From: a virus
IMG/VR virus record: IMGVR_UViG_3300027749_003598
Location: 1-40,377 of that record
Length of the DNA: 40,377 bases
Direction: 5' to 3' (one strand)
The position numbers were made by a program, and so were the translations under genes. The notes beneath the pieces are model-generated. The model saw nothing but the letters and a program-made list of their open reading frames with translations, made no database searches and had not been told where the DNA came from. Of this stretch, positions 1-7,831 are shown one piece after another. Position 1 is the first letter of the stretch. Each line of letters starts with the position of its first letter.

Positions 1-199
1 TCAATGCAGTATTGTTGTTAGTGGTCACAGTGCCACTATTAACATTGTTAGTGTTAATTGTGCTTGTACTGGTACTTGTGCTGTTAGTGTCAACTAGACT
101 TTTTGAGTCGTAGCCGCCTTGATTAATAACAGTTTGTGGCAACACGGTGGTGCTGATTAATGCCAACAACAACGTTGGCAGGATATGAATAATACGCAT
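1..199 (-). CDS. Secreted protein, N-terminal part (runs off left edge)
   Basis: The ATG at 199 opens a frame that stays open to the window edge (66 codons). It begins with a clear signal peptide: basic MRIIH, a leucine-rich core (LPTLLLALI) and a likely cut near VLPQ. After that the protein is very rich in Thr, Asn and Ser (TSTSTST and NTNN-like stretches), as in low-complexity surface or periplasmic proteins. A good ribosome site (GGGAG) lies 8 bases upstream and a late-type promoter lies at 224-232, so it has its own transcription start although it follows the amino-acid uptake genes on the same strand. Function unknown; the C-terminal part is outside the window. Confidence 0.72.
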   Translation of the reverse strand, partial: MRIIHILPTLLLALISTTVLPQTVINQGGYDSKSLVDTNSTSTSTSTINTNNVNSGTVTTNNNTAL

Positions 200-223
200 G
201 GTTCGCTCCCGGTAATTCCACAT

Positions 224-232
224 GTATTTAAA
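224..232 (-). promoter_or_regulatory. Late-type promoter (TTTAAATAC)
   Basis: Minus-strand TTTAAATAC, close to the T4 late consensus TATAAATA. It should start a transcript about 20 bases before the ATG at 199. Confidence 0.5.
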
Positions 233-283
233 CTACACGGGTAACGAATTAAACTGTACTATTTTATAGTTACTTCTATATTT

Positions 284-427
284 TTATTTGGCGACTACGT
301 TATACAATGCAAGTTCTCTTGCATCTTCCCTTGCACTTAATGCAACTTCTTCTGCACTTGGTGTCCATGCTGATGCACAGGCTGCAGCAAATACGGAAAT
401 GACAAATATAAATGATGTTAATTTCAT
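284..427 (-). CDS. Small secreted protein, 47 residues
   Basis: A short gene with a clear signal peptide: MKLTSFIFVISVFAAACASA, then a mature part of about 27 residues that is charged and alanine-rich (AEEVALSAREDARELAL). A strong ribosome site (AAAGGAAAC) precedes the ATG. The start lies one base after the stop codon of the racemase gene, so the two are almost surely translated from one mRNA. The Cys at position 17 could make it a lipoprotein, but AACAS is only a weak lipobox. It is the fifth gene of the amino-acid uptake module; a periplasmic helper role is possible but nothing in the sequence proves it. Confidence 0.68.
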   Translation of the reverse strand: MKLTSFIFVISVFAAACASAWTPSAEEVALSAREDARELALYNVVAK

Positions 428-428
428 G

Positions 429-1127
429 TTAGTTTCCTTTTTTAAATTGTTTAATAGCAGATTTGACTAGACTGTCAATGCTGTTTATTATTGGAGTGTC
501 CTGTACTGAGTCTTCTCTCACACTCAGTGGTATTTCAGTACAGCCCAATACCACTGCTTTTGCACCTCTGTCAATAAGACTATGAATAACTGTTATAAAC
601 ATTGAATGTGCTTCATCTATACAATTGGCTTTGATTAAATCAATTGCAGGTTGTACTAACGTATCCATTTCCTCTTTAGTTGGAACAATACAGTCCCAAC
701 CCAGCTTGTTGAGTCTGTATTGATATAATCCCAATTCCACTGTTGCTTGTGTGCCCATGACTCCGATGGTAGAATTAATCACATGCACATCTCGTAATGC
801 ATCTGCTACACTGTCTACTATATGTATGATTTGTACATTTGATTTACCAAACTCATGAAACCAAAAGTGTGCGGTATTGCATGGAATAACAATTAATTTA
901 CAACCTGCAGATTTTAGTCCCTTAATGCCATCCAGCAAATAGGGCAATGGCTTATCGTCACCGTTGCGCATACTGGTACTGCGGTCCGGAACAGTTGGGT
1001 CACTCCAAAGTACAGTAGGAATATGATCTTGATCGCACGTTGCAGGAGTTTGTGCAACTAGGCGTACCATAAATTCGGCACTGGCGGCAGGCCCCATTCC
1101 ACCTAGTACGCCAAGTTTTTTAATCAT
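429..1127 (-). CDS. Aspartate/glutamate racemase family protein
   Basis: A 232-residue protein of the Asp/Glu racemase superfamily (YgeA/RacX-like), cofactor-independent enzymes that interconvert L- and D-acidic amino acids with two cysteines. Both catalytic Cys regions are present: IPCNTAHFW (Cys83) and VLGCTEIPL (Cys196). The N-terminal LGVLGGMGPAAS is the usual substrate-binding loop. Length matches the family (about 230). The ATG overlaps the TGA of the upstream membrane protein (ATGA at 1124-1127), so translation is coupled. It sits downstream of a periplasmic amino-acid binding protein and an acidic amino-acid symporter, which suggests that the imported substrate is Asp, Glu or their D-forms. 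The exact substrate cannot be read from the sequence. Confidence 0.9.
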   Translation of the reverse strand: MIKKLGVLGGMGPAASAEFMVRLVAQTPATCDQDHIPTVLWSDPTVPDRSTSMRNGDDKPLPYLLDGIKGLKSAGCKLIVIPCNTAHFWFHEFGKSNVQIIHIVDSVADALRDVHVINSTIGVMGTQATVELGLYQYRLNKLGWDCIVPTKEEMDTLVQPAIDLIKANCIDEAHSMFITVIHSLIDRGAKAVVLGCTEIPLSVREDSVQDTPIINSIDSLVKSAIKQFKKGN

Positions 1128-1738
1128 TTTTTGTTGTATAGTAAACCGCTGGCCACAACCATCACAGTTTGTTGGACATCAACAAGTATTTTGTCCACAG
1201 GCACTTCAGTCCAACCTACTGATATTTGTCCAATGAATATGCCGGGCTCTGCCGGCACACTGATACGACACATCCACTTGACACCTTTTTCAACATAGAT
1301 GAACCCCATCAAGCTCTGCGGTTTTTCATAAGTTTGGCATGGTATTTTTCCCGACATCATGGAAATAACATCGTTGTTGTTGTCGTAATTTTTAGTTAGT
1401 AAACCAACATCAGTACCGTACATTGATTTGTCTTGACCGCCTTTGCGTGTAACAAAGTATACTAATTTTCTAGTGTTTAACAAAGTATTAACTTCAAATA
1501 TAGCTATCAGTTCTGCTTGGCTGTTTTTAAGTATAAAGTTAGCGGCTTTTTCGTATTCGCCATTCATGCGCGGTAGTGCTTGCTGTGCTCGATAACTGGC
1601 CATAAAGTTGTCTTTTTCCGTGTAGGCAACCCATCCAACAAAGGTTAGAAAGCACAGTAGTATTACTGTGAATAACCTGAACGGGCTTTCACCAATCCAG
1701 GTTAATAAACTAAGTAGGAACTCTTTCAGTTTGTCCAT
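1124..1738 (-). CDS. Membrane-anchored protein of unknown function
   Basis: A 204-residue protein with one transmembrane segment near residues 20-40 (FRLFTVILLCFLTFVGWVAY). The rest is probably outside the cytoplasm and contains two cysteines (IPCQTYEKP and WMCRISVPAE) that could pair. I do not recognise the domain; the mix of beta-rich stretches hints at a small sensor-like or spanin-like fold. The start has a ribosome site (AAGGAACACG) and overlaps the end of the symporter gene by 29 bases; its stop overlaps the racemase start. It is therefore an integral part of the uptake operon and could be a regulator or accessory subunit of the symporter. Confidence 0.72.
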   Translation of the reverse strand: MDKLKEFLLSLLTWIGESPFRLFTVILLCFLTFVGWVAYTEKDNFMASYRAQQALPRMNGEYEKAANFILKNSQAELIAIFEVNTLLNTRKLVYFVTRKGGQDKSMYGTDVGLLTKNYDNNNDVISMMSGKIPCQTYEKPQSLMGFIYVEKGVKWMCRISVPAEPGIFIGQISVGWTEVPVDKILVDVQQTVMVVASGLLYNKK

Positions 1739-3002
1739 CTACGTGTTCCTTATCACACACAAATGCTGTTACTGCCACATTGCCGTGTACATGGCTTGCT
1801 GTGCGAATCATATCCATTAGTGGATCAACTGCAATCAACAACACCAACACAGCTTCGCTTGGTAATTTCAACAAATCACACACAACTGCCACAGTAGCAA
1901 CTGTGAGGATACCTGTTGTGCCTGCACTTGCTAATCCAGCCAGTATACTACCAAACAACACAACAAATAAGCCAGTAAAGCCTAGTGGAGCATCATAGAT
2001 ATTAGCAATGAACACAGTGGCAATGGCATAGTAAACAATGCTACCAATACGATTAACTGTGAAACTCAGCGGAACAGTTAGTTCAACTCCGCCTTTGTCA
2101 AAATGTAGTTTGTGTAGTGCTTCTTGTGCGTAAGGAATACAAGCAAGACTGCTACGTGAACTGATAGCAACAATTAGTGTTTCTTTAGTTTCACGTATCA
2201 CAGTCATTAGATCCAATCCTGAACGTTTCCAAATTACAATAGTGCCTAACACAACTACTAACAGTCCGCCAACAAACTGTTGGAACACAAAGTCAAACAT
2301 GGTCAAGAATATACCAACTCCTACTTTTCCAACCTGTGCAGAAATCATTGCTAGTAGTGCAATAGGTAGGAAGTAGTTTAGGAATTTAAAGATACTGATG
2401 CTGGCCTGTTGAATACTTTTCAGTACTTCAACCAACATGCGTTGACCTTCTGTTTTTAAGTGTCCAAGGGCAACACCGAAAATCAAACAGAAAATAACAA
2501 TCTTCAAACTTTCACCATTGTTTAGCGTGGCAAAAATATTTTCTGGAATGAACTTCTCAGCCATTTTTCCTGCGCTAACTTCGGCTGCTTTTGGCATCGG
2601 TTCGTGTAGTGTAATACTTAATTCAGTACCGGTATCTTTGTTGTTGACCAAGACACCAAATTCTGTCTTCTTTTCAGGAGTCATGTCAGTGCCAGTGACC
2701 AACACAGTACCTACACCAATAACAGCGGCCAAGAACATACTGCCCACAAAGCCAATGATAATTTTGCGTATCAGGGTCTCACTGCCTTCTTTTTGTAGCA
2801 GTCCTATAATACCAACAAGAATAGTTGCCAACAAGAACGGCAGTACAACTACTTTGAGCAAACTGATATAGACACTACCAATACTGTCAAGACCTATACT
2901 GAATCCTGGAGCATACACGCCACAGAGTATACCTACGATGATTGATCCTAAAATAGTCCAAGGACTAACCAGGAAACTTTTTAAATGTGATGTTGTTATC
3001 AT
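1710..3002 (-). CDS. Dicarboxylate/amino acid:cation symporter (DAACS family)
   Basis: A 430-residue integral membrane protein of the GltP/DctA/EAAT family, which imports Glu, Asp or C4-dicarboxylates with Na+ or H+. Family landmarks are visible in order: several N-terminal hydrophobic helices, the serine-rich hairpin SSRSSLACIP (family usually SSSAATLP), the unwound-helix region PLSFTVNRIGS in the place of NMDGT, a second hairpin LASAGTTGIL, and the substrate helix DPLMDMIRTASHVHGN (family DRxRTxxNVxGD). The changes in the second and last motifs mean that the substrate may differ from Glu or Asp. A ribosome site (AAGGATAAATC) precedes the ATG, nine bases after the binding-protein gene. An SBP next to a DAACS carrier is unusual, since SBPs normally serve ABC or TRAP systems. 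Confidence 0.93.
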   Translation of the reverse strand: MITTSHLKSFLVSPWTILGSIIVGILCGVYAPGFSIGLDSIGSVYISLLKVVVLPFLLATILVGIIGLLQKEGSETLIRKIIIGFVGSMFLAAVIGVGTVLVTGTDMTPEKKTEFGVLVNNKDTGTELSITLHEPMPKAAEVSAGKMAEKFIPENIFATLNNGESLKIVIFCLIFGVALGHLKTEGQRMLVEVLKSIQQASISIFKFLNYFLPIALLAMISAQVGKVGVGIFLTMFDFVFQQFVGGLLVVVLGTIVIWKRSGLDLMTVIRETKETLIVAISSRSSLACIPYAQEALHKLHFDKGGVELTVPLSFTVNRIGSIVYYAIATVFIANIYDAPLGFTGLFVVLFGSILAGLASAGTTGILTVATVAVVCDLLKLPSEAVLVLLIAVDPLMDMIRTASHVHGNVAVTAFVCDKEHVDGQTERVPT

Positions 3003-3011
3003 GATTTATCC

Positions 3012-3836
3012 TTATTTCTTTTCAGCTTTGTAGCGTTCCATTAACTTTTTAGTGTTAATGTCGCTGTATTCATTTTTAACAACATAGTTAACAACGCTTA
3101 ACAATTGTATTGCTCGGGGATTTACTGCTATGGCAATATAATCCACACTGTCACTGATTGTAATAGTTTTGGTGCTAATTGCGGCATCTGGTTTTTCAAA
3201 CGAAATTTTCTTGATTTCAAATTCATCACGATAAGCGGCAGCAATGTCTCCACGAGTGACTTTATCAATAATTACTTCCCACTTTTCTTCAGGAAGGTAC
3301 GTGGCGTTGGGAAAATTAATACGAGCAAATGTATCATAACTGGAGTTCTTGATAAAACTTATTTTACCGTTGAAGTCGCGTATGACTTGATACGTTTCTT
3401 TGCCTTGACTGTTTTGACTTAGCCACAAGCGATTGATAATTAAACTTTGTTTTAGTCTAACATAAGGATCACTAAATCTAACAACTTGTAGTCTAGGACC
3501 AGTAACTGATAATTTGCTGACAGCAATGTCAGCACGGCCGTCACGCACCTGTTCCACCACTTCGGCAAAACTTTCTGCGTCTCTACGGAACTTGACTGGT
3601 ACACCTAACAGTACACCAATTCGTTGTGCAATTTCAACATCAAGACCGTGTAAGTGTTCTTCGTCTCCACTAAAGAATGGAGGAACATCTTTCTTGGTCA
3701 TGGCCACTACTAACACATTGGCTTTTTTAATTGCGGCAATGTCTGCTGGTAAGGGAACTGTTGAAGTTGCTGTTTGTGCAAAGCTGGGGAACACAGCTAA
3801 TACACTGATAGTTAAGGATATAATTAAGTTTTTCAT
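3012..3836 (-). CDS. Periplasmic amino-acid binding protein (SBP family 3)
   Basis: A 274-residue solute-binding protein of the type that delivers polar amino acids to transporters. A signal peptide covers about residues 1-20 (cut after FPSFA). The mature part shows the family pattern: LDVEIAQRIGVLLG, a helix-rich FAEVVEQVRDGRADIAVS, then RFSDPYVRLKQSLIINR at the hinge. No ABC permease or ATPase is near; the next gene, nine bases away, is a DAACS symporter. There is no Shine-Dalgarno sequence, and the late-type promoter at 3841-3849 would place the transcript start exactly on the A of the ATG, so the mRNA is probably leaderless. First gene of the uptake module. Confidence 0.9.
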   Translation of the reverse strand: MKNLIISLTISVLAVFPSFAQTATSTVPLPADIAAIKKANVLVVAMTKKDVPPFFSGDEEHLHGLDVEIAQRIGVLLGVPVKFRRDAESFAEVVEQVRDGRADIAVSKLSVTGPRLQVVRFSDPYVRLKQSLIINRLWLSQNSQGKETYQVIRDFNGKISFIKNSSYDTFARINFPNATYLPEEKWEVIIDKVTRGDIAAAYRDEFEIKKISFEKPDAAISTKTITISDSVDYIAIAVNPRAIQLLSVVNYVVKNEYSDINTKKLMERYKAEKK

Positions 3837-3840
3837 AGTA

Positions 3841-3849
3841 GTATTTATA
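3841..3849 (-). promoter_or_regulatory. Late-type promoter (TATAAATAC), leaderless geometry
   Basis: Perfect T4 late box TATAAATA on the minus strand followed by five bases and then the ATG at 3836. With T4 spacing, transcription would start on that A. Confidence 0.68.
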
Positions 3850-3936
3850 CTATGAAAAGAAATTAAACTGCTACATTATTACAATGATCTTACAGTGTGT
3901 TCATGGTGTTGAAAAATTGACACCTTAACATTTAAA

Positions 3937-5799
3937 TTATTGTTTTTTTACTATTTTTGGTGATCTTGCAGTAGCCAAATATGTAGGAGTTGCACTTTGT
4001 TGATCGTCGTTCCAATAGAAACCGCTTGAAATACGAATAGGTGCTGTGCCTACTCCTTTTAGTTTTTCAGACAAGTCGTTGCCGTTTCGAGCAATACTAT
4101 AATCAAGTGTTTCAGTATTTAAGAACAGAATAGCTTCCACACCGTCTGCCCTGTTGTAACTAGCATAGGCCAATTGAGTATATGCGTCCATCATTGTTGG
4201 AACATCAATAGTGCCGTCGTCTTTACATGCAGAGTCTATCAAAGACTCTGCATTTAATCCTGGAAATGCAATTTCGCCTTCGGCTGACAATTTTGGTACT
4301 TGTTTTCCTTTGCTTGCATTCACCATCATTGGTTGTTCAACATCATCTAAATTTGTTATAAGTTTTGAAATAGTGCTGAAGAATAAATCGTATGTTTTTT
4401 CGTATGTACTGTAAATTAAAACTTCATCGTTTAATTTGTTTAACATTTTATAAGACCAATTATATACACAACCTTGTTTGAAATGTCCTTTAGTATTTTT
4501 ATTATACGTATTAGGTGTATAATTTTCTTTAGTCATTATTTCTTCTTGGCCGGTTTTATCAGTTCTTACACCCAGTTCTGTTCCTGCTTTTAGTTTCCTT
4601 GCTGGTGCAGTTTTGATAATCTTCGTGATTTTTTCAGTCCAAGTTGGCCACGCAGCTGGACCTTTAAGTATTTTTTTACTGTTTAATCTACCACCCGTAT
4701 TGGCTCCTGCTTTAATTTCTAGATTAACGTCTCCAATAATTAAGTCGCCGCCGTGTTGTGCTTTCTGGGTAGGACTACCCATCATTGCCAAGGCCATTTC
4801 GCCAGGGCCGATGGCACCACTTGATTTTCCAGGGCTCCATGTGAATACCCCATAACTAGAGAATAAATCTAGCATGTCTTCATAATCAGAATTAACATGT
4901 TCTTTTACATTGCCTGCATCTTGATTTATCAATGATTCCATATTGATAACCTGGCCTTGATAACATGCGTCTAAGAACTTTATAATAGTATCTCGATCAA
5001 TTTCTTTATTTTGTCTCAACATACGCATAATCATTCCAAAAAATGCTTGTTTGAATATTGAAGCAAAATTTCTTGCGTTGTCGTGTACTTTCTTCTCTGC
5101 TTTGTTTAATGCTTTATACACGTCGTTATCAATCGCGGTATATCCTTGCACTTTGTTTGCTAGTAGTTCAAGTTTATCAAACATACTGTTGGTAATTTCT
5201 TCAGCTTTTAGTACATATTTCTTTTCAAGAGCTTTAAATTCTGTTCTTGCGTTTTTTACCATCTTAATAGCAAGCGATGCAATTTCTACAGTCTCGTCAA
5301 GTTTCATTAATCCTTGAGTTTCTAAGAACTTAATATTTTTTATTGCAATGGCTATTTCTTCGGGAGAAATTACAGGAGATTTTGATTCTTTTAACACACT
5401 ATCTGTTGTTAATGTATTAATCAAATCTGTAACTAATTTTTTAGCAGGCTCCCAGTCGGGCAAACTATTGGCATCTGCAATGAGTCTTTTTAATTTACTG
5501 CTTACAACATTTGCAAGTATAGAAGAATTTTCAATGGGTTGCTGTTGTGCAATAGGTGTGGCCTGGGGCTGGACTGCGGTAGCAGGCTGTGCCTGAGCTA
5601 CTGGTTCAGCAACGGGTTCTGGTTGAGCTACTGGTTCGGCAACGGGTTCTTCAGGGGCAGGTTGTGCCTGGGCTACTGGTTCAGGAATGGGTTCTTCTGC
5701 TTCAACAGGAGGTTGCTGTCCAGGAAATCCAGCAAGACGTCTTTCGTCTTCTTCGGGGCTCGTTGGAGCAAATTCTTTTAAAATATCTAGTACACGCAT
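3937..5799 (-). CDS. Large probable internal virion protein, 620 residues
   Basis: I do not recognise a named domain. The N-terminus MRVLDILKEF resembles that of four other proteins in this window (near 28-30 kb), and a short shared N-terminal tag recalls the capsid-targeting sequence of T4 internal proteins. Residues about 20-90 are a Pro/Ala/Gln/Glu-rich linker with PEPVAQ repeats; about 90-290 is mostly charged helix; about 320-480 has Gly/Lys-rich mixed sequence; the C-terminal part is compact. No Shine-Dalgarno sequence is seen, and the late-type box at 5807-5815 gives a predicted leader of about three bases. It stands alone between the uptake module and the bilin operon. Possible roles are prohead core protein or ejected protein; this is inference. 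Confidence 0.72.
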   Translation of the reverse strand: MRVLDILKEFAPTSPEEDERRLAGFPGQQPPVEAEEPIPEPVAQAQPAPEEPVAEPVAQPEPVAEPVAQAQPATAVQPQATPIAQQQPIENSSILANVVSSKLKRLIADANSLPDWEPAKKLVTDLINTLTTDSVLKESKSPVISPEEIAIAIKNIKFLETQGLMKLDETVEIASLAIKMVKNARTEFKALEKKYVLKAEEITNSMFDKLELLANKVQGYTAIDNDVYKALNKAEKKVHDNARNFASIFKQAFFGMIMRMLRQNKEIDRDTIIKFLDACYQGQVINMESLINQDAGNVKEHVNSDYEDMLDLFSSYGVFTWSPGKSSGAIGPGEMALAMMGSPTQKAQHGGDLIIGDVNLEIKAGANTGGRLNSKKILKGPAAWPTWTEKITKIIKTAPARKLKAGTELGVRTDKTGQEEIMTKENYTPNTYNKNTKGHFKQGCVYNWSYKMLNKLNDEVLIYSTYEKTYDLFFSTISKLITNLDDVEQPMMVNASKGKQVPKLSAEGEIAFPGLNAESLIDSACKDDGTIDVPTMMDAYTQLAYASYNRADGVEAILFLNTETLDYSIARNGNDLSEKLKGVGTAPIRISSGFYWNDDQQSATPTYLATARSPKIVKKQ

Positions 5800-5806
5800 A
5801 GTACTA

Positions 5807-5815
5807 ATATTTATG
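5807..5815 (-). promoter_or_regulatory. Late-type promoter (CATAAATAT)
   Basis: Minus-strand CATAAATAT overlapping the stop codon of the bilin reductase gene. It drives the 620-residue protein with an almost absent leader. Confidence 0.55.
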
Positions 5816-6491
5816 CTATTTCAGGGAACAGACAATTTTGTATGAAAACTTGCACATCTTCTTCACTAAGCCCTAAACTAACCATTACACGCGGTGTATG
5901 TGGGTTACATTTTTGATTTTGACAGTAGTAGTTTTGCTGTTCTGTAGTATCTGCGGCGGTGTTGTTAGTTTCACCCACTGTGGCCAAATAATGTGCCAAT
6001 GTAGTGTGCGCCATCTCAGTAATTTGATCCAGTTCTGCTTCATCGCTAACGTTGCCTGCGGCCACCATACTGGGGCTGAATATGTTGGTTGCCCATTCTG
6101 GAAGTGGCCGGGGTTTACGCCATTCTAGTTTGGCCACTTCATCTGCAAACCACTCCATCATAGGATGATTAGGATCTCCAGCTTTGCTATAATCATGAAA
6201 ACAGCCAGTCATTTTGTTTTTACCGGCCACTACATCAAAGCCGTAAATTGGTGCTGGGTTATGTGTATGTGGAAAGATGCAACAATGCATCATCCATAAT
6301 CCTTTAGTTTCGCGAGCATCAACCACGTCAACGTGAGCACGGCGATACTGATCACTAGTCCATACCCTATTAATCCAGCCAGGTTGATTAAAACGATCCA
6401 TTCCAGGCTCGAAAATTTCAGTGCCAGTGCGTTCAAAGTTTTCTTCCAATAAGTGCTGAATTTCTATTAACGTATCCCAAACTTTACTCAT
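5811..6491 (-). CDS. Ferredoxin-dependent bilin reductase (PcyA/PcyX/PebS family)
   Basis: This enzyme family reduces biliverdin IXalpha to phycobilins with electrons from ferredoxin. Numbering from a TTG at 6506, the motifs are: YRRAHVD (Asp60 where PcyA has its active-site Glu76), WMMHCCIFP (His74, PcyA His88), YGFDVVAG (Asp91, PcyA Asp105), IFSPSM, and the C-terminal YCQNQKCNPHTPRVM. His and Asp are kept while Glu is changed to Asp, so reduction of the exovinyl group may be lost and a phycoerythrobilin-type product is possible. I chose the ATG at 6491 (MSKVWDTL), eight bases inside the heme oxygenase stop; a TTG at 6506 behind GGAGA is the alternative. Two-gene coupling with heme oxygenase gives a heme-to-bilin route. 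The phage protein PcyX is the closest known parallel. Confidence 0.87.
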   Translation of the reverse strand: MSKVWDTLIEIQHLLEENFERTGTEIFEPGMDRFNQPGWINRVWTSDQYRRAHVDVVDARETKGLWMMHCCIFPHTHNPAPIYGFDVVAGKNKMTGCFHDYSKAGDPNHPMMEWFADEVAKLEWRKPRPLPEWATNIFSPSMVAAGNVSDEAELDQITEMAHTTLAHYLATVGETNNTAADTTEQQNYYCQNQKCNPHTPRVMVSLGLSEEDVQVFIQNCLFPEIA

Positions 6492-7032
6492 CTTTATACT
6501 CAACAATCTCCATCATCTGTTGGAAAAATCTTGTGGCAAAATCAAAACAAACTTTGGCTTCGTCTGCCATGTCGTCGCTTATACGTTCTCTAATAGCTAG
6601 TTTAAGCGTTTCAGGATCTTCAAATTGATACATGGTGCCAGAACCTGGAACACGTTTTGCAATCATCTGCCCGCCTGCAAGATCTCCCATGTGACGCACA
6701 TACACATGTGCCATGAGTCTCTTTGGATCATCTTTAATGCTCATGATGTAATCCATATATTCTTTCACTATGGGAAGTATTTCTGCATCTTCCTCAGCAG
6801 GCCACAATTCTTTATAGTCCGCATTGATTTTTGGTGCTCTACGAATATCAGGTAGTCCTGCTAACAAACCCTTGGCCATAGCACATACTTCCAGGATCTC
6901 GTATTGCGGATGTTGATTTTTTAAATAGGTAGCATACAGTTTAGGATTTATTGACCCCGAAAACAGTATTTTTACAAATTCTTGTCGTTCGGCATTTGTG
7001 TGTGCTTCTTTGGTTAAATCGCGTAGGCTCAT
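6484..7032 (-). CDS. Heme oxygenase (biliverdin-forming)
   Basis: A 182-residue HO-1/HemO-type enzyme that opens heme to biliverdin, CO and iron using reduced ferredoxin or a similar donor. The proximal heme ligand region is LRDLTKEAHTNAE (His11), and the distal helix signature is HMGDLAGGQM (GDLAGGQ at 116-122; usual form GDLSGGQ). Slightly shorter than plant and cyanobacterial enzymes (about 230), and in the range of bacterial HemO. Its ATG overlaps the clpS stop (ATGA), and its stop overlaps the bilin reductase start, so the three genes are translationally linked. Biliverdin made here would be the substrate of the next gene product. Confidence 0.93.
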   Translation of the reverse strand: MSLRDLTKEAHTNAERQEFVKILFSGSINPKLYATYLKNQHPQYEILEVCAMAKGLLAGLPDIRRAPKINADYKELWPAEEDAEILPIVKEYMDYIMSIKDDPKRLMAHVYVRHMGDLAGGQMIAKRVPGSGTMYQFEDPETLKLAIRERISDDMADEAKVCFDFATRFFQQMMEIVEYKDE

Positions 7033-7331
7033 TCTTCCTCCAATTTAATTTGAAGAGGATAATTATTTTCTCTAGCTGTTGATGTTGTTTCCACAGCCTT
7101 GGCCTCTGCAATTTCAAAACTATAAATTCCTGCTACTCCGCTTCCAGTCTCGTGGATTTGAAGCATTATATCTCGTGCCGAATCAGTTGAATGCCTAAAG
7201 ATATTGGATAAGATTGATATCACAAATTCCATTGGAGTTACATCATCATTTAGCAGTATGACCTTCCAACGTTTTGGTTCACTGATTACTACTTTAATTT
7301 TTTCGTCAATTGCGATATCTGTACTTGACAT
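7029..7331 (-). CDS. clpS: ClpS-like N-degron adaptor for ClpAP/ClpCP
   Basis: A 100-residue ClpS homologue. ClpS hands proteins bearing N-terminal Leu, Phe, Tyr or Trp to the ClpA (or ClpC) unfoldase. The core is complete: WKVILLNDDVTPMEFV with the N-end pocket residues Asn28 and Asp29, the helix FRHSTDSARDIMLQIHETG with His60, and GIYSFEIAEAKA at the Clp-binding face. The N-terminal extension (about 20 residues) needed for delivery is present. No Clp protease gene is in the window, so it would act on the host machine. It is the first gene of a clpS-heme oxygenase-bilin reductase operon, placed just after a strong hairpin; a weak ribosome site (AAAGAG) precedes the ATG. Confidence 0.92.
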   Translation of the reverse strand: MSSTDIAIDEKIKVVISEPKRWKVILLNDDVTPMEFVISILSNIFRHSTDSARDIMLQIHETGSGVAGIYSFEIAEAKAVETTSTARENNYPLQIKLEEE

Positions 7332-7343
7332 TGTTTTCTCTTT

Positions 7344-7367
7344 AAAAAAGGGGGAGTTGCCTCCCCC
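7344..7367 (-). terminator. Rho-independent terminator after hsp20
   Basis: Minus strand: seven-pair stem GGGGGAG/CTCCCCC with GCAA loop, followed by six T. It ends hsp20 transcripts. It lies just before clpS, so the bilin operon needs read-through or the weak late-type box at 7374-7381, whose start would fall right at the hairpin. Confidence 0.85.
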
Positions 7368-7373
7368 GGTTGA

Positions 7374-7381
7374 TTATTTAA
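7374..7381 (-). promoter_or_regulatory. Possible late-type promoter (TTAAATAA) for clpS operon
   Basis: TTAAATAA overlapping the hsp20 stop codon. If used, the RNA would begin with the GC-rich hairpin at 7350-7367, which could protect the 5' end. Weak match. Confidence 0.28.
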
Positions 7382-7805
7382 CTGTAATGATACGTGGCTT
7401 TAGTGATTCCGGTACAATACGTTCAATCTTAACGATCAACATACCGTCCTTTACTTCAGCGTCTTTGATTTCCATGTACTCAGCTAAAGTCCATGTTTGT
7501 TCAAAATTACGACTGGCAAGACCTCGATGTAGATACTCTTTGTCTTCGGCTGTGATATCAGTTTGCATACCACGAACAACTAATTGATCCTGGTCTACTT
7601 CTACTGAAATTTGATCTTTACTAAAACCTGCTACAGCTACTTCAATCGCATAATCAGTGTCATTATATTTTACAATATTATGTGGTGGATAATTATTTGA
7701 TTGTTGCTGTAATCTTTGATTAAAAATTTGATCAAATCCGACTAAAGCTCTACTTAGATGTGCAAAGTCCGCTGGACTCACTGTTTTTAATTGCATTGTT
7801 GCCAT
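7374..7805 (-). CDS. Small heat shock protein, Hsp20/IbpA family
   Basis: A 143-residue alpha-crystallin-type chaperone that holds unfolded proteins for refolding by DnaK. The N-terminal part carries FDQIFNQRL, typical of IbpA (FDRLFN). The alpha-crystallin domain runs from about residue 43 (NIVKYNDTDYAIEVAVAGF, edge of the domain) to IVKIERIVPES, with the GMLIVKIER strand. The C-terminal anchor is short (LKPRIITVK), with an R-I-I version of the IxI motif. Hsp20 genes are common in T4-like aquatic phages. A good ribosome site (AAGGAGATAAC) lies before the ATG. It has its own sigma70 promoter at 7868-7896 inside the end of dnaK, and a terminator follows it. Confidence 0.93.
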   Translation of the reverse strand: MATMQLKTVSPADFAHLSRALVGFDQIFNQRLQQQSNNYPPHNIVKYNDTDYAIEVAVAGFSKDQISVEVDQDQLVVRGMQTDITAEDKEYLHRGLASRNFEQTWTLAEYMEIKDAEVKDGMLIVKIERIVPESLKPRIITVK

Positions 7806-7831
7806 TTGTTATCTCCTTATATTAAGCAAGA

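Noticed and set aside
288-470. Plus-strand ORF of 60 codons
   Set aside because: It lies opposite the 47-residue secreted protein gene, which has a signal peptide and a ribosome site on the minus strand; the plus frame lacks both.
5348-5801. Plus-strand ORFs opposite the Pro/Gln-rich linker of the 620-residue protein
   Set aside because: Their Leu/Gln- and Trp/Gly-rich repeats are the mirror of the repetitive codons in the real gene.
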